Source: Candidatus Sulfotelmatobacter sp. (GTDB taxonomy: Bacteria; Acidobacteriota; Terriglobia; Terriglobales; Acidobacteriaceae). Taken from it: DNA of 39,109 bases. The translations under genes and the position numbers were made by a program. Positions 25,752 through 34,153 of the stretch are shown here, piece after piece (the first letter of the stretch is position 1; each line of letters opens with the position of its first letter). The stretch is from NCBI GenBank assembly GCA_030038125.1, contig JASHPL010000357.1, positions 1-39,109 on the forward strand, written 5' to 3'. The notes beneath the pieces are model-generated. The model was not told the origin of the DNA. It made no database searches and worked only from the letters and a program-made list of their open reading frames with translations.

Positions 25752-26673
25752 AACCAAGACGCTCTCCGGGCCGCGCGTACACCGCTGGGACCAAGCTCCT
25801 CAGCTGCAGATTCATGCTGCTCAGATTCTCTGCCTGCCCCACGAACAGAAGCCCATTATGGACGAGGCATCGGGTCAGGTGTTCCACGACTTTTTGCTTC
25901 GATAGAAGATCAAAATAGATCAAGACATTGCGGCAGAAAATTACGTCGAAGTGCGCCTCCGGCGGATACGGCCCATGGGCAAGATTCAACTTCTGGAAAT
26001 CGACCATGGCCTGGATGTTCGGCATGACTTTCATCTGACCTTCCTGCTGGTTGATGCCTTTGAGCATGTAATCTTTCAGCAGGGATTCGGGGATGTCTGG
26101 AGCCTTCGCAATGTTGTAGATTCCGACCCGCGCTTGCGCCAGAATTCGAGTCGAAACGTCCGTTGCCAAGATAGTCACACTCCAACCTTGCTCCGCTGGA
26201 AGATGCCTGGCCAAGAGCAACGCCAGCGAATACGGTTCTTCGCCAGACGAGCAACCCGCGCTCCACACGCGGACGCTTTTTCCCCGCAATCCTTGCTGAG
26301 CCTCCGCGCGCCAGCATGGAATAACCCCGTTCTCCAGAAATTCAAAATGCCGGGGATCGCGAAAAAAGCGTGTTTCGTTGGTGGTAATCGCATCGATCAT
26401 CGACACCCGTTCGTCATGTTGATTCGGCAGAGTCACCAAGTCGTAATATTCATCCAGCGACGACATTTGCAGAGCCCGCAGTCGCCGCGAGAGGCGGCCG
26501 CAAAGGAGCGCTGACTTGGTATCCCCCAGCCAGATGCCGGTTTCCTGGTGAATGAGCTGTCGAAATTTTCTGAAGACCGCGGAAGAAATCAAGACCTGCG
26601 AAGGATCTGGTTGTCCAGGGGCGGAATCGGGCAGTAGGCCTGCCTTTTTGCGACGAGGTGCGCTCGCGGGCAA
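25732..26673 (-). CDS. cheR: Chemoreceptor glutamate methyltransferase CheR
   Basis: 313 aa. The N-terminal helical domain (about 28-95) carries LIHQETGIWLGDTKSALLCG and RLSRRLRAL, and TTNETRFFRD leads into the SAM-binding domain with VWSAGCSSGEEPYSLALLL, ATDVSTRILAQA and IFCRNVLIYFD. The beta-subdomain region (about 200-222, LKGINQQEGQMKV) is where some CheR proteins bind the receptor's C-terminal pentapeptide. The start is a TTG two bases after the cheW stop; no ATG is available before the conserved domain, and GGGGAC lies 6-7 nt upstream. It methylates the neighbouring receptor. The first 25 residues are a basic, Pro-rich extension. Confidence 0.95.
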   Translation of the reverse strand: MPASAPRRKKAGLLPDSAPGQPDPSQVLISSAVFRKFRQLIHQETGIWLGDTKSALLCGRLSRRLRALQMSSLDEYYDLVTLPNQHDERVSMIDAITTNETRFFRDPRHFEFLENGVIPCWRAEAQQGLRGKSVRVWSAGCSSGEEPYSLALLLARHLPAEQGWSVTILATDVSTRILAQARVGIYNIAKAPDIPESLLKDYMLKGINQQEGQMKVMPNIQAMVDFQKLNLAHGPYPPEAHFDVIFCRNVLIYFDLLSKQKVVEHLTRCLVHNGLLFVGQAENLSSMNLQLRSLVPAVYARPGERLGYESEDF

Positions 26674-26675
26674 GG

Positions 26676-27242
26676 TTAAGTCCCCGATTCAGCAGTGTGC
26701 TTGCGAGATTTGGTCCGTGGTGAAACGGCTTCGGCCGGAAGCGTCTGGATTGAGTCCGTCACCGCTACGATTTCGTCGGCGGAAAGAACTTTGTCAATAT
26801 TGAGGATGAGGCAGAACTTCTTTCCCATTTTCCCCATGCCTAGCAGGAATTCGAGTCGCACGCGAGTTCCGAAAGGCGGAGTTGCTTCAATGTCGTTCTC
26901 TAGGAAGTCGAGCACCTGGTCTACGGAGTCAACCATCACGCCCATGGTCAGGTTGTCGCCGTTGTAGGAAACTTCAGTGATGACGATGCAGGAGAATTTC
27001 GAGGTCTGGCTCGCGGGTAGTCCGAACTTCACCGCTAGATCGATGACTGGAACCACATTACCGCGCAGATTCGTGACTCCGCGAATCCAGCGTGCGGTGT
27101 TGGGCACGGCGGTAACCGTATCGTACTCGATGATTTCCTTGACCTTCAAAATGTTCACCGCGTATTCTTCACCGGCAATATAAAAGGTTAGGTATTGTCC
27201 GTGGCTCACCGACTGCGGTGTGGCCTCCTTGACCGCTCCCAT
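26676..27242 (-). CDS. cheW: Chemotaxis coupling protein CheW
   Basis: 188 aa; ATG 27242 has AAGGAG 8 nt upstream. One CheW/SH3-like domain covers residues about 14-155: GEEYAVNILKVKEIIEYDTV, WIRGVTNLRGNVVPVIDLAV, VMVDSVDQVLDF. It is longer than the usual 150-160 aa because of a charged, Ser/Thr/Lys-rich tail of about 25 residues (SPRTKSRKHTAESGT). It bridges the receptor and CheA in the signalling array. Confidence 0.95.
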   Translation of the reverse strand: MGAVKEATPQSVSHGQYLTFYIAGEEYAVNILKVKEIIEYDTVTAVPNTARWIRGVTNLRGNVVPVIDLAVKFGLPASQTSKFSCIVITEVSYNGDNLTMGVMVDSVDQVLDFLENDIEATPPFGTRVRLEFLLGMGKMGKKFCLILNIDKVLSADEIVAVTDSIQTLPAEAVSPRTKSRKHTAESGT

Positions 27243-27340
27243 GGTCTGCTCCTTAGAATTTGTTCCCGTTGTGCTCCGCGCGTTCCGCTTCGTCAGCGTG
27301 ACTCCATAACCCTTGGCGTTCGGCCGTTCCCTCGGCTGGT

Positions 27341-28990
27341 TTAGAACCGTGAGAATCCGGGCTCCTCAACCGTCTTGGCAGGCTGTTTTGACGGCTTTAG
27401 CTCGCCCAACTCCATCTTCAAGGTCTTAACGTGTGGAAGTGCAGCCCAGCGCTTCTTGTCGGAATCGTGAGGGATCGACTTGTCCTCCATCACATGGAAA
27501 AAGGTCATCAACTGCTGCAGCTGTTCCGACTGCGCCGCCAATTCCTCGGCAGTGCTCGAAAGCTCTTCCGCAGACGATGCATTGCGCTGCGTGACGCTAT
27601 CCACCTGCGACATCGCACGATTGATCTGCGTCACTCCCGAGGATTGCTCCGACGAAGCCGATGTGACTTCCTGCACTAGCTCGGCTGTTCTGCGGATCGA
27701 CGGCACAAGCTCAGCCAGCAGTTGCCCGGACCGCTCAGCAATCGACACGCTGTTTGCGGCCAAGTCGCTGATTTCCTTCGCTGCTACTTGGCTCCGTTCC
27801 GCCAGCTTGCGAACCTCCACCGCCACCACGGCAAAACCGCGGCCCTGATCACCAGCGCGTGCGGCTTCAATGGCGGCATTGAGCGCCAGCAGATTGGTCT
27901 GGTAGGCGATGTCCTCGATAACCGAGATCTTGGCAGCTATCTGTTTCATTGCCACCAGCGTCTCCTGAACGGCTTCGCCGCTTTCTTCCGCGGCATGGGC
28001 GCCTTTTTCGGCCACCTGCTCAACCTTGCGGCTGTTTTCGGCGTTCTGCGTGATCGAAGCATTCATTTGCTCGAGGCTGGCGCTGGTTTCTTCGACGGAT
28101 GCCGCTTGTTCGCTCGTACCCTGCGAGAGACTCTGCGAGGAAGCGGACACCTGCGCCGCTGCCGAAGCCACTGCGCTCGATCCCTCTCGCACATCGCGAA
28201 TGATGGCCGAGAGTTTCGCGCTCATGTCCTGCATGGACTGCAGCAATTTTCCAGTCTCGGACTGATCAGTGGCCGGAATGGTTCGAGTCAGATCGCCCGC
28301 GGCGATTGCCTCCGCATGTTTCACTGCTTGCTGGATCGGCCTGGTGATGGTCCGAGCGATGGCAAACGCACCAATACTGGCCAGAAGAAGAGTCAGGATT
28401 AAGACGAACAATGCGACTTTTCGCGCTCGCGCAAAGGATTCGGCGCTACCCTTGATCGTCCGGTCCACGGCATCGGACTGAAGACCAATGAACTGGATCC
28501 AGGACGCGCGATACACCGCCAGATCAGGCATGACTTCATCCATCAACGCAGCCATCGCCTGGTCACGCTTATTCTGCTCCAGCAAAGTTTTGGCCCTCGC
28601 TCTTGCGGCGGTGTACCGGTCACGATTCTGGGTAACGACGTTGAACAAGTCGCGCTCCTGCTGCGAGCTCAGGCTCTTTTCGATTTGTGCGACCTCAACG
28701 CTGATTTCCTTGTGGATCGCCTCGTTTTCCTCATTCAATTTCCGTTCCACTTCCGGATCTTTGGTTTCGAACAACTGCATGGTGATCCGTGCGTTATCCG
28801 TGGAATTGGCGATGGTGTCGTTCGTTAGTTTGGTGGTATTGAAACGGGTTTGAAATTCGGCCGTAGTCTTCGCATTCAAACGGGCGAGCCAACTCAGCTC
28901 CAGCGCTCCCAAGACCGACAGGATCAACAGCAATGATCCGAATAGGACGCCTAATCTGGTTCCAATTTTCCAATCCTGCCAAGTCTTCAT
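27341..28990 (-). CDS. Methyl-accepting chemotaxis protein with periplasmic four-helix bundle
   Basis: 549 aa. Membrane helix 1 is about 12-38, followed by a periplasmic all-helical sensor of about 150 residues (4HB_MCP type), membrane helix 2 (about 191-214), HAMP ([26 protein letters not shown]) and a long cytoplasmic coiled coil. The conserved tip [20 protein letters not shown]...[18 protein letters not shown] is at about 361-400. Glu/Gln pairs suitable for methylation flank the tip ([27 protein letters not shown]). The protein ends in GFSRF after a flexible Pro/Lys-rich linker, fitting the CheR/CheB-tethering pentapeptide pattern x-aromatic-x-x-aromatic. The ligand cannot be predicted. 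It is the only receptor gene in the window. Confidence 0.95.
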   Translation of the reverse strand: MKTWQDWKIGTRLGVLFGSLLLILSVLGALELSWLARLNAKTTAEFQTRFNTTKLTNDTIANSTDNARITMQLFETKDPEVERKLNEENEAIHKEISVEVAQIEKSLSSQQERDLFNVVTQNRDRYTAARARAKTLLEQNKRDQAMAALMDEVMPDLAVYRASWIQFIGLQSDAVDRTIKGSAESFARARKVALFVLILTLLLASIGAFAIARTITRPIQQAVKHAEAIAAGDLTRTIPATDQSETGKLLQSMQDMSAKLSAIIRDVREGSSAVASAAAQVSASSQSLSQGTSEQAASVEETSASLEQMNASITQNAENSRKVEQVAEKGAHAAEESGEAVQETLVAMKQIAAKISVIEDIAYQTNLLALNAAIEAARAGDQGRGFAVVAVEVRKLAERSQVAAKEISDLAANSVSIAERSGQLLAELVPSIRRTAELVQEVTSASSEQSSGVTQINRAMSQVDSVTQRNASSAEELSSTAEELAAQSEQLQQLMTFFHVMEDKSIPHDSDKKRWAALPHVKTLKMELGELKPSKQPAKTVEEPGFSRF

Positions 28991-29023
28991 AGCCGTGAAT
29001 GTTTTCTCCCTTGATGAACTCTT

Positions 29024-30670
29024 CTAACTAATTTGTCCCTGCAAACCGGATTGCACCATGCCTTGCAACAGACCGGGCACGTCGATGATCAGGCCGACCT
29101 TCCCGTCGCCCAGAATCGTCGAACCCGCTATGCCTGAAACTCCACACAAGACTTTGCCCAGCGGTTTGATCACTGCCTGCATCCCGCCGAGCAGGTGATC
29201 CACGGCAATTCCCGCCTGAAAGTCACCGACCTTGACCACCACGACGTTTTCTCGCCCGGTCGACGCACTGCATTGGCCAAACACCTCGCGCAACCGAATA
29301 TAGGGCAGGGCCGTGCCGCGCAGATTGAGAACGCCGCTGTTCCCGGATTTCCCATTTGAACTCGGCAGCTCTGTACACTCGACAACGTATTGCTGCGGGA
29401 GCACGAAGGTGTTGCTACCCGCTTGCACTGAAAATCCGTCGATAATCGCGAGCGTAAGGGGAAGGCGGATGGTGACCGTCGTCCCGCCGTCTACTTCACT
29501 GGCGATTTCCACGCTTCCATGCAGGGCCTCGACATTCCGTTTCACCACATCCAGGCCTACGCCCCGTCCTGAGAGTTCGGTGACTGACTCGGCCGTGGAA
29601 AATCCGGGGCGGAACAAGATCTGATACAGTTCCGCGTCCGAGGCCGGATTAGCGTTCAGATAGAAGCCCAACTGCTTGGCCTTCTGCAGAATCTTAGGCC
29701 GGTCCAAACCCGCGCCGTCGTCCTGCAGCGTGACTACAACGTAGCCACCAACGTGAGCCGCCGAGATTTTGATCAGACCACAAGGATTCTTGCCTTTCTT
29801 CTTGCGTATCGGCGGAGGCTCGATGCCGTGATCGATGGCGTTTCGGATCATGTGCAGAACCGCGTCTTTGAGATGTTCCAGGATCGTGGTATCGACTTCG
29901 ACATCTTCTCCCGTCACTTCGACGCGGGCCAGTTTGCTGTGGCTGTTGGCCAGGTCGCGCACCGTGCGCAGGTTCTGGCGGAGCATCGCTCCGATCGGAA
30001 CCAACCGGACACGCATGACTTCGTCCTGTAACTCCCGAAATAGCCGTTCGGTTTCTCCCTGCAGCTCCAGCAGATCGCGTCTCAATTCGCCGTCCGCCTT
30101 CTCGATCATGCGGCGCAGTCGTCCTTGGGCGATGACGATTTCGCCGGTGAGGTTCAATATGCGGTCGAGCTTGTCGATGTCGGTGCGAAGCGTGCGATTT
30201 GCGATGCCGGGGGCGGTCGTGGCTGGGGTCGCATTGGCAGGCTGCTCGGCTTTCGAGTTGGGTTCCATCACTCTTTGCGAGCGTGCGGCAACCTCGTTTC
30301 CAATCTGTTTCCTGACCTTCAGTTGCTGCGGCGTAAGCTTGGGGCTTCCGGCGGGAGTTGCGGACAGCAACGCTCGCAACTCGTCGACCGCCTTGAGCAA
30401 GAGCGAAATTATGTCCGCGGTCATTTCCGCATTCTGTTCGCGCAGCACATCCAGCAGATCCTCAACGGCGTGCGCAAAACTCTTCAGATCGTCGAGTTCC
30501 AGCGATGTGGCGTTTCCCTTCAGCGTGTGAGCCACACGAAAGATGTCGTCGAGCAGTTCTGGACCTCCGGACCGGGACTCCATGGCGAGGAGGGACTGCT
30601 CCATGAGGTCCAGGCCCTCTTGGGTCTCGGCTACAAAGGATGTCAGAACAGCATCGCGATCAAAATCCAT
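29024..30670 (-). CDS. cheA: Chemotaxis histidine kinase CheA
   Basis: 548 aa; GGAG 5 nt before ATG 30670. Domain order: Hpt (P1, about 1-105) with phospho-acceptor His48 in FRVAHTLKGNATSL; a linker of only about 50 residues; dimerisation helices (P3, about 160-225, DKLDRILNLTGEIVIAQGRL); HATPase (P4) with HMIRNAIDHGI, LQDDGAGLD and SGRGVGLDVVKRNVEALHG; and a C-terminal CheW-like P5 domain (about 405-540). The usual CheY/CheB-docking P2 domain appears absent; Escherichia coli CheA is about 650 aa. The gene also lacks a fused receiver. It would phosphorylate the CheY-like protein and CheB of the same operon. Confidence 0.95.
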   Translation of the reverse strand: MDFDRDAVLTSFVAETQEGLDLMEQSLLAMESRSGGPELLDDIFRVAHTLKGNATSLELDDLKSFAHAVEDLLDVLREQNAEMTADIISLLLKAVDELRALLSATPAGSPKLTPQQLKVRKQIGNEVAARSQRVMEPNSKAEQPANATPATTAPGIANRTLRTDIDKLDRILNLTGEIVIAQGRLRRMIEKADGELRRDLLELQGETERLFRELQDEVMRVRLVPIGAMLRQNLRTVRDLANSHSKLARVEVTGEDVEVDTTILEHLKDAVLHMIRNAIDHGIEPPPIRKKKGKNPCGLIKISAAHVGGYVVVTLQDDGAGLDRPKILQKAKQLGFYLNANPASDAELYQILFRPGFSTAESVTELSGRGVGLDVVKRNVEALHGSVEIASEVDGGTTVTIRLPLTLAIIDGFSVQAGSNTFVLPQQYVVECTELPSSNGKSGNSGVLNLRGTALPYIRLREVFGQCSASTGRENVVVVKVGDFQAGIAVDHLLGGMQAVIKPLGKVLCGVSGIAGSTILGDGKVGLIIDVPGLLQGMVQSGLQGQIS

Positions 30671-30712
30671 CTTGCTCCGTTCTTCAAACTTCTGATCATC
30701 AGCGACAGCAAG

Positions 30713-31261
30713 CTACGCGGTTGGCGGCTCGGCAAAATCCCGAATCAGCGTGACGCCATCCTCTGTGTGAAAGATCAACTTCCGTCCGCGCTTTCCCATC
30801 ACATCTTTCGCGACCAAGCGAATACCAACATCACGCAGGAACTCCTCCGCAAGTTCCGAATTTCTGGTTCCTACCGATTGCGAGGGATTCGCCGAAAATG
30901 CGCTCGATCCGCCGAAAAGCTTGGCTTGCAAATCCTCAATCTTACAGCCCAACGCCAGCAGCTCGTTCAACAGTGCCGGATTCGCGACATTCCCGTAGCG
31001 CAGGCGGTTCGGCCCGTTATCGGTTCCTTCTGGCAGCAGATAGTGATTCATACCTCCGACTTTCTTGCGTTTGTCCCAGAGACATAAGGCTGCGCAGGAT
31101 CCGAGAATCGTGGTGATCAGTGCTGGTTCGCGAGACACAAAGAGTTGCCCGGGATAAAGAAAATGTTTGGGTGCGGACGTTGGCTTCTCGTCATGTTCAA
31201 AACCCTTCATGACATCTGCGGGAAGCGCCGCAGGGTTGAATTTTTCGCCGTTCCGGCTCAT
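30713..31261 (-). CDS. cheD: Chemoreceptor glutamine deamidase CheD
   Basis: 182 aa; GAGGAAA upstream of ATG 31261. The conserved core starts about residue 34 (HFLYPGQLFVSREP). Catalytic Cys56 lies in TTILGSCAALCLWD and His73 in GGMNHYLLP, with Thr50 in the place of the third catalytic residue. CheD converts receptor Gln to Glu and in some bacteria works with CheC and CheY-P; no cheC is present here. It has an N-terminal extension of about 30 residues compared with Thermotoga CheD. It lies between cheA and the GAF-protein gene with short gaps (42 and 18 bp). Confidence 0.94.
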   Translation of the reverse strand: MSRNGEKFNPAALPADVMKGFEHDEKPTSAPKHFLYPGQLFVSREPALITTILGSCAALCLWDKRKKVGGMNHYLLPEGTDNGPNRLRYGNVANPALLNELLALGCKIEDLQAKLFGGSSAFSANPSQSVGTRNSELAEEFLRDVGIRLVAKDVMGKRGRKLIFHTEDGVTLIRDFAEPPTA

Positions 31262-31279
31262 CCTCGTTTCCTCGCCGAC

Positions 31280-31768
31280 CTAAGCATTCGCGCTCCTCTC
31301 AAACAGAGCCCGGCCTGTCTCATCGGAGAGTAACTTCGCCAGGTTGATGTCGGCTTTATCGAAGCCGAGTTTCTGCGGCAACAGCTTCAGCATCACCAGA
31401 ACCGCGACTGTGCGGCCATGGAGGCGAATGGGAACAAAGATTTGCAGGGGGGGATTTCCTTGTTGGGCGTGTTCTTTGTGATCCGCCTCGGCGACGTGAA
31501 GTTCACCCTGCATCACCCGGCGTAGTGCAGACTCCTCAAAGCTTTCCAGAGTGCCGTGCCGTTCCGTGTCAATGCCAAACGACCAGAGCAACTCGCGGTT
31601 TTCACGCTCGATGGCGAAAAGTCCTATTTCTTCGCATCCCAGTAGTCCGGTGACGATTTCGCGGATTGCCTCCAGCACATCGGCACGGTCCAGGCTTTCG
31701 CGGAGCCGTTTCTGCGCCACTTCCAACCGGGGATCTTCGAAACTGCCGACTGCCACGCCCTCGGTCAT
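31280..31768 (-). CDS. GAF-domain protein of the chemosensory operon
   Basis: 162 aa. An N-terminal helix (RLEVAQKRLRESLDRADVLE) leads into a single GAF-like domain: IREIVTGLLGCEEIGLFAIE, LLWSFGIDTERHGTLES, LQIFVPIRLHGRTVAVLVML, closing with a helix. No output domain, membrane segment or Cys/His cofactor ligand set is seen. GAF domains bind small ligands or proteins, so this may be a soluble sensor or an adaptor for the array. Its position between cheY and cheD implies cotranscription. It is not one of the standard chemotaxis proteins, which makes its role the least understood of this operon. Confidence 0.85.
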   Translation of the reverse strand: MTEGVAVGSFEDPRLEVAQKRLRESLDRADVLEAIREIVTGLLGCEEIGLFAIERENRELLWSFGIDTERHGTLESFEESALRRVMQGELHVAEADHKEHAQQGNPPLQIFVPIRLHGRTVAVLVMLKLLPQKLGFDKADINLAKLLSDETGRALFERSANA

Positions 31769-31834
31769 GCTCTCATCCTCATGCTCTCGTCCCTTTTGCC
31801 TGCCTCCCCATGTCGAGACGGCTTTTTCTCAGCT

Positions 31835-32209
31835 CTACTCTCCCAAGTAGCTTTGCAGCAGCTTGACCAACTCCTCGCCATGGACGGGCTTCGTCAGATA
31901 ATCGTTGCAACCACTCTGGAATCCAGCCTCCATATAGGTCTCCTCTCCGCGGGTTGTGAGCAGAACGATGGGGATTTCGCGAGTCGCCGCCTGCCGCCGC
32001 ATTTGCTTGCAGGCTTCAAATCCATTCATGCGCGGCATCACAACATCCATCAGCACCAGGTCCGGATGTTCCTCTATGGCTTTGCTCACTGCTTCCTGTC
32101 CGTCCGATGCGGTGACACATTGATACTTGGTGCGTTTTTCCACGATGGCTCGCTCCATCATCAGAGCAGTCTTGGAGTCATCGACCAGAAGAATTTTCTT
32201 GGGCGTCAT
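31835..32209 (-). CDS. CheY-like single-domain response regulator
   Basis: 124 aa, a receiver domain alone. It has acidic pocket DD (VDDSKTALMM, residues 10-11), phospho-acceptor Asp55 in LVLMDVVMPRMNG, the Thr of VLLTTRGEE, and Lys of LTKPVHGEEL. The length and the MPRMNGFEACKQMR pattern resemble PilG/PilH and FrzZ-type receivers at least as much as flagellar-motor CheY. GAGGGAA sits just before ATG 32209. It is the first gene of the operon and the likely main phosphoryl acceptor from CheA. Whether it acts on a motor, pili or a transcription factor cannot be read from the sequence. Confidence 0.92.
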   Translation of the reverse strand: MTPKKILLVDDSKTALMMERAIVEKRTKYQCVTASDGQEAVSKAIEEHPDLVLMDVVMPRMNGFEACKQMRRQAATREIPIVLLTTRGEETYMEAGFQSGCNDYLTKPVHGEELVKLLQSYLGE

Positions 32210-32863
32210 GGTTCCCTCGAAATCGGACTCTCAGTCTGAATGCTTCGACTGAGTCTTGCTTAGAGCAATAAAGCCGGGCGCAGACGTAGCCGCCGGTACA
32301 GAGAGGCTGGAATCTAGCGGTCCCCCAACGAACAAGATTAGCGGTTCCTCAGAAACTTCAGGAGTTACGTTGGTGCTTGATCGAGTGCGCCTGGGGCATT
32401 AGGAGGCAAGCAAGGTGAAGCCGAATTACCGTCGCAGGTTACTTCAACTGCCGGATCTGGATCATTGCGAGCGGGCAGTACTTACGATTCGCCGGCCTCG
32501 CGCCGGGCAGGCGCTGTTGCGCGGATGCCGTTAGTCTTCGACGTTGACAAATTTCGTGGACCCGGCGGTTCCTTTCAGAGGCCCTCAACGAGGGTAGCAA
32601 TTTCTATCAAGGTTGGGAGTGCGAGGCGAGCGCAGCCGGGGTGGGCGCACAAAATCTCGTTGGGATAGGGGAACGCTGACGTGCGGACTGGATTTAACCG
32701 TCAACTACCCCAAAAGTGGTATCGCGCTGCCAATCTTCGGAGGTACCAAGAAAATACTGTATCTCGGGATGCGCTCAGGCCCGCGATTTGGGAGAGTAGC
32801 CATGACACGGATATAACGTTCGGGCGACGCGACGGCGAACGGATGTTGTTCTCGGAGGTTTAT
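32210..32863. other. Large divergent intergenic region upstream of the chemosensory operon and the sigma-54 activator
   Basis: 654 bp. No credible gene: the longest frame, which reads on into the activator gene, is Arg-rich with no family features. I searched by eye for a sigma-54 promoter (TGGCAC-N5-TTGC on either strand) and found none. A small hairpin (CCCTCAACGAGGG, near 32582-32594) is the only structure noted. Confidence 0.5.
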
Positions 32864-34042
32864 ATGGCGACCGTTCCTTTTTTAGCATCTGGTGCCGAGG
32901 GAAATCGTGGTTATCCTCAGCAGCAATACGAAAACCCGCGACTACGTTTTCCGGAGATGTGCCCTCGCGAAAAATTGAGCGGCGCGCAATCAGACGGTCA
33001 GCTTCGAGATGAGGGTAGTAGATTTAGAGGGATCATTGGCAGCAGCCCAGCCCTTGAAATCGCGCTCTCAGATGTCGAGCGCGTCGCACCAACTGACTCG
33101 ACCGTGCTCGTCCTGGGTGAGACAGGAACCGGAAAGGAATTGATTGCCAAGGCCATTCACGATCTAAGCCGGCGCAAGGGGAACGCGTTCGTGAAACTGA
33201 ATTGCGCCGCTATTCCGTTTGATCTGTTGGAGAGCGAACTTTTTGGACATGAGAAGGGCGCCTTCACTGGAGCAATTGCACAGAAAATCGGCCGTTTTGA
33301 AATGGCACACAACGGGACGCTTTTTCTTGATGAAATTGGAGACTTACCCCTTGCATTGCAGCCTAAACTTTTGCGCGTCCTGCAAGAACATGAGTTTGAA
33401 CGTTTGGGTTCCTGCCGTACGCATCGCATCAACGTGCGTGTAGTGGCGGCAACGCATCGAAAACTGACGGAGATGGTTGCGCAAAGAGCCTTCCGAAGCG
33501 ATCTTTATTACCGCCTCAACGTATTTCCGATTGAGCTGCCACCGCTGCGGGAGAGAAAGAACGATATTCCTTCATTGATCTCTCATTTTGTGGACGTTTT
33601 CGCTCGGCGCATGAGAAAGACAATTAATCATATAGCCCCGGAAACAATGGCTACGTTTATTTCCTATTCTTGGCCTGGAAACGTGCGGGAACTTCAGAAT
33701 CTGGTCGAGCGCGCGGTGATCCTGTCGACTGACGGGGTACTACCGAATCCTTTGCCAGCCATTGAAAGGACGCTTATTCCTGTGGGGAAGCTAGAGGGGC
33801 CGAATGTTACATCAGACAGCTTGAACGAATCCACACGGTCCCTCATCTTGCGGACGCTGCAGGAAACCGACTGGAAGATCGGAGGACCTGCTGGGGCCGC
33901 CGCCCGGCTGGGTTTGCCGCGAACTACGCTCATTTCCAAAATGAAGAAGCTCGGAATCTACCAGCCGAGGAGCAAAAACACAGCAAATCTCGTTCCCGAA
34001 AAGACAGAAGCCGAGCAGCCGTGGCAGACTAGCGCTCGGTAG
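32864..34042 (+). CDS. Sigma-54-dependent transcriptional activator without sensory domain
   Basis: 392 aa from ATG 32864, fixed by GGAGG 5 nt upstream; a longer frame to GTG 32681 is unlikely. The first 55 residues have no receiver, GAF or PAS features. The AAA+ domain (about 57-290) is complete: Walker A GETGTGK (85-91), GAFTGA (132-137) that contacts sigma-54, Walker B LFLDEI (153-158), and the R-finger region RSDLYYRL. A Fis-type HTH closes the protein (about 320-366, GPAGAAARLGLPRTTLISKM). The protein should therefore activate sigma-54 promoters constitutively or be controlled by its own expression or a partner protein. It is divergent from the chemosensory operon. Confidence 0.93.
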   Translation: MATVPFLASGAEGNRGYPQQQYENPRLRFPEMCPREKLSGAQSDGQLRDEGSRFRGIIGSSPALEIALSDVERVAPTDSTVLVLGETGTGKELIAKAIHDLSRRKGNAFVKLNCAAIPFDLLESELFGHEKGAFTGAIAQKIGRFEMAHNGTLFLDEIGDLPLALQPKLLRVLQEHEFERLGSCRTHRINVRVVAATHRKLTEMVAQRAFRSDLYYRLNVFPIELPPLRERKNDIPSLISHFVDVFARRMRKTINHIAPETMATFISYSWPGNVRELQNLVERAVILSTDGVLPNPLPAIERTLIPVGKLEGPNVTSDSLNESTRSLILRTLQETDWKIGGPAGAAARLGLPRTTLISKMKKLGIYQPRSKNTANLVPEKTEAEQPWQTSAR

Positions 34043-34153
34043 CTGGGATGCTGTCTGTTGTGGGAAAACTCTCGGTGCCCATCGAGATGCACGGGTCGGG
34101 CGGCCGCGGCAACGGCCGATGATATAACCGTGGCTGTCGTCCCAAGTTTTCGG

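Noticed and set aside
30125-31087. A 320-codon plus-strand frame across cheA and cheD
   Set aside because: It is antisense to two unmistakable chemotaxis genes and has no recognisable domain.
32681-32863. N-terminal extension of the sigma-54 activator from GTG 32681
   Set aside because: The added 61 residues have no sensory-domain features and GGAGG sits directly before ATG 32864.
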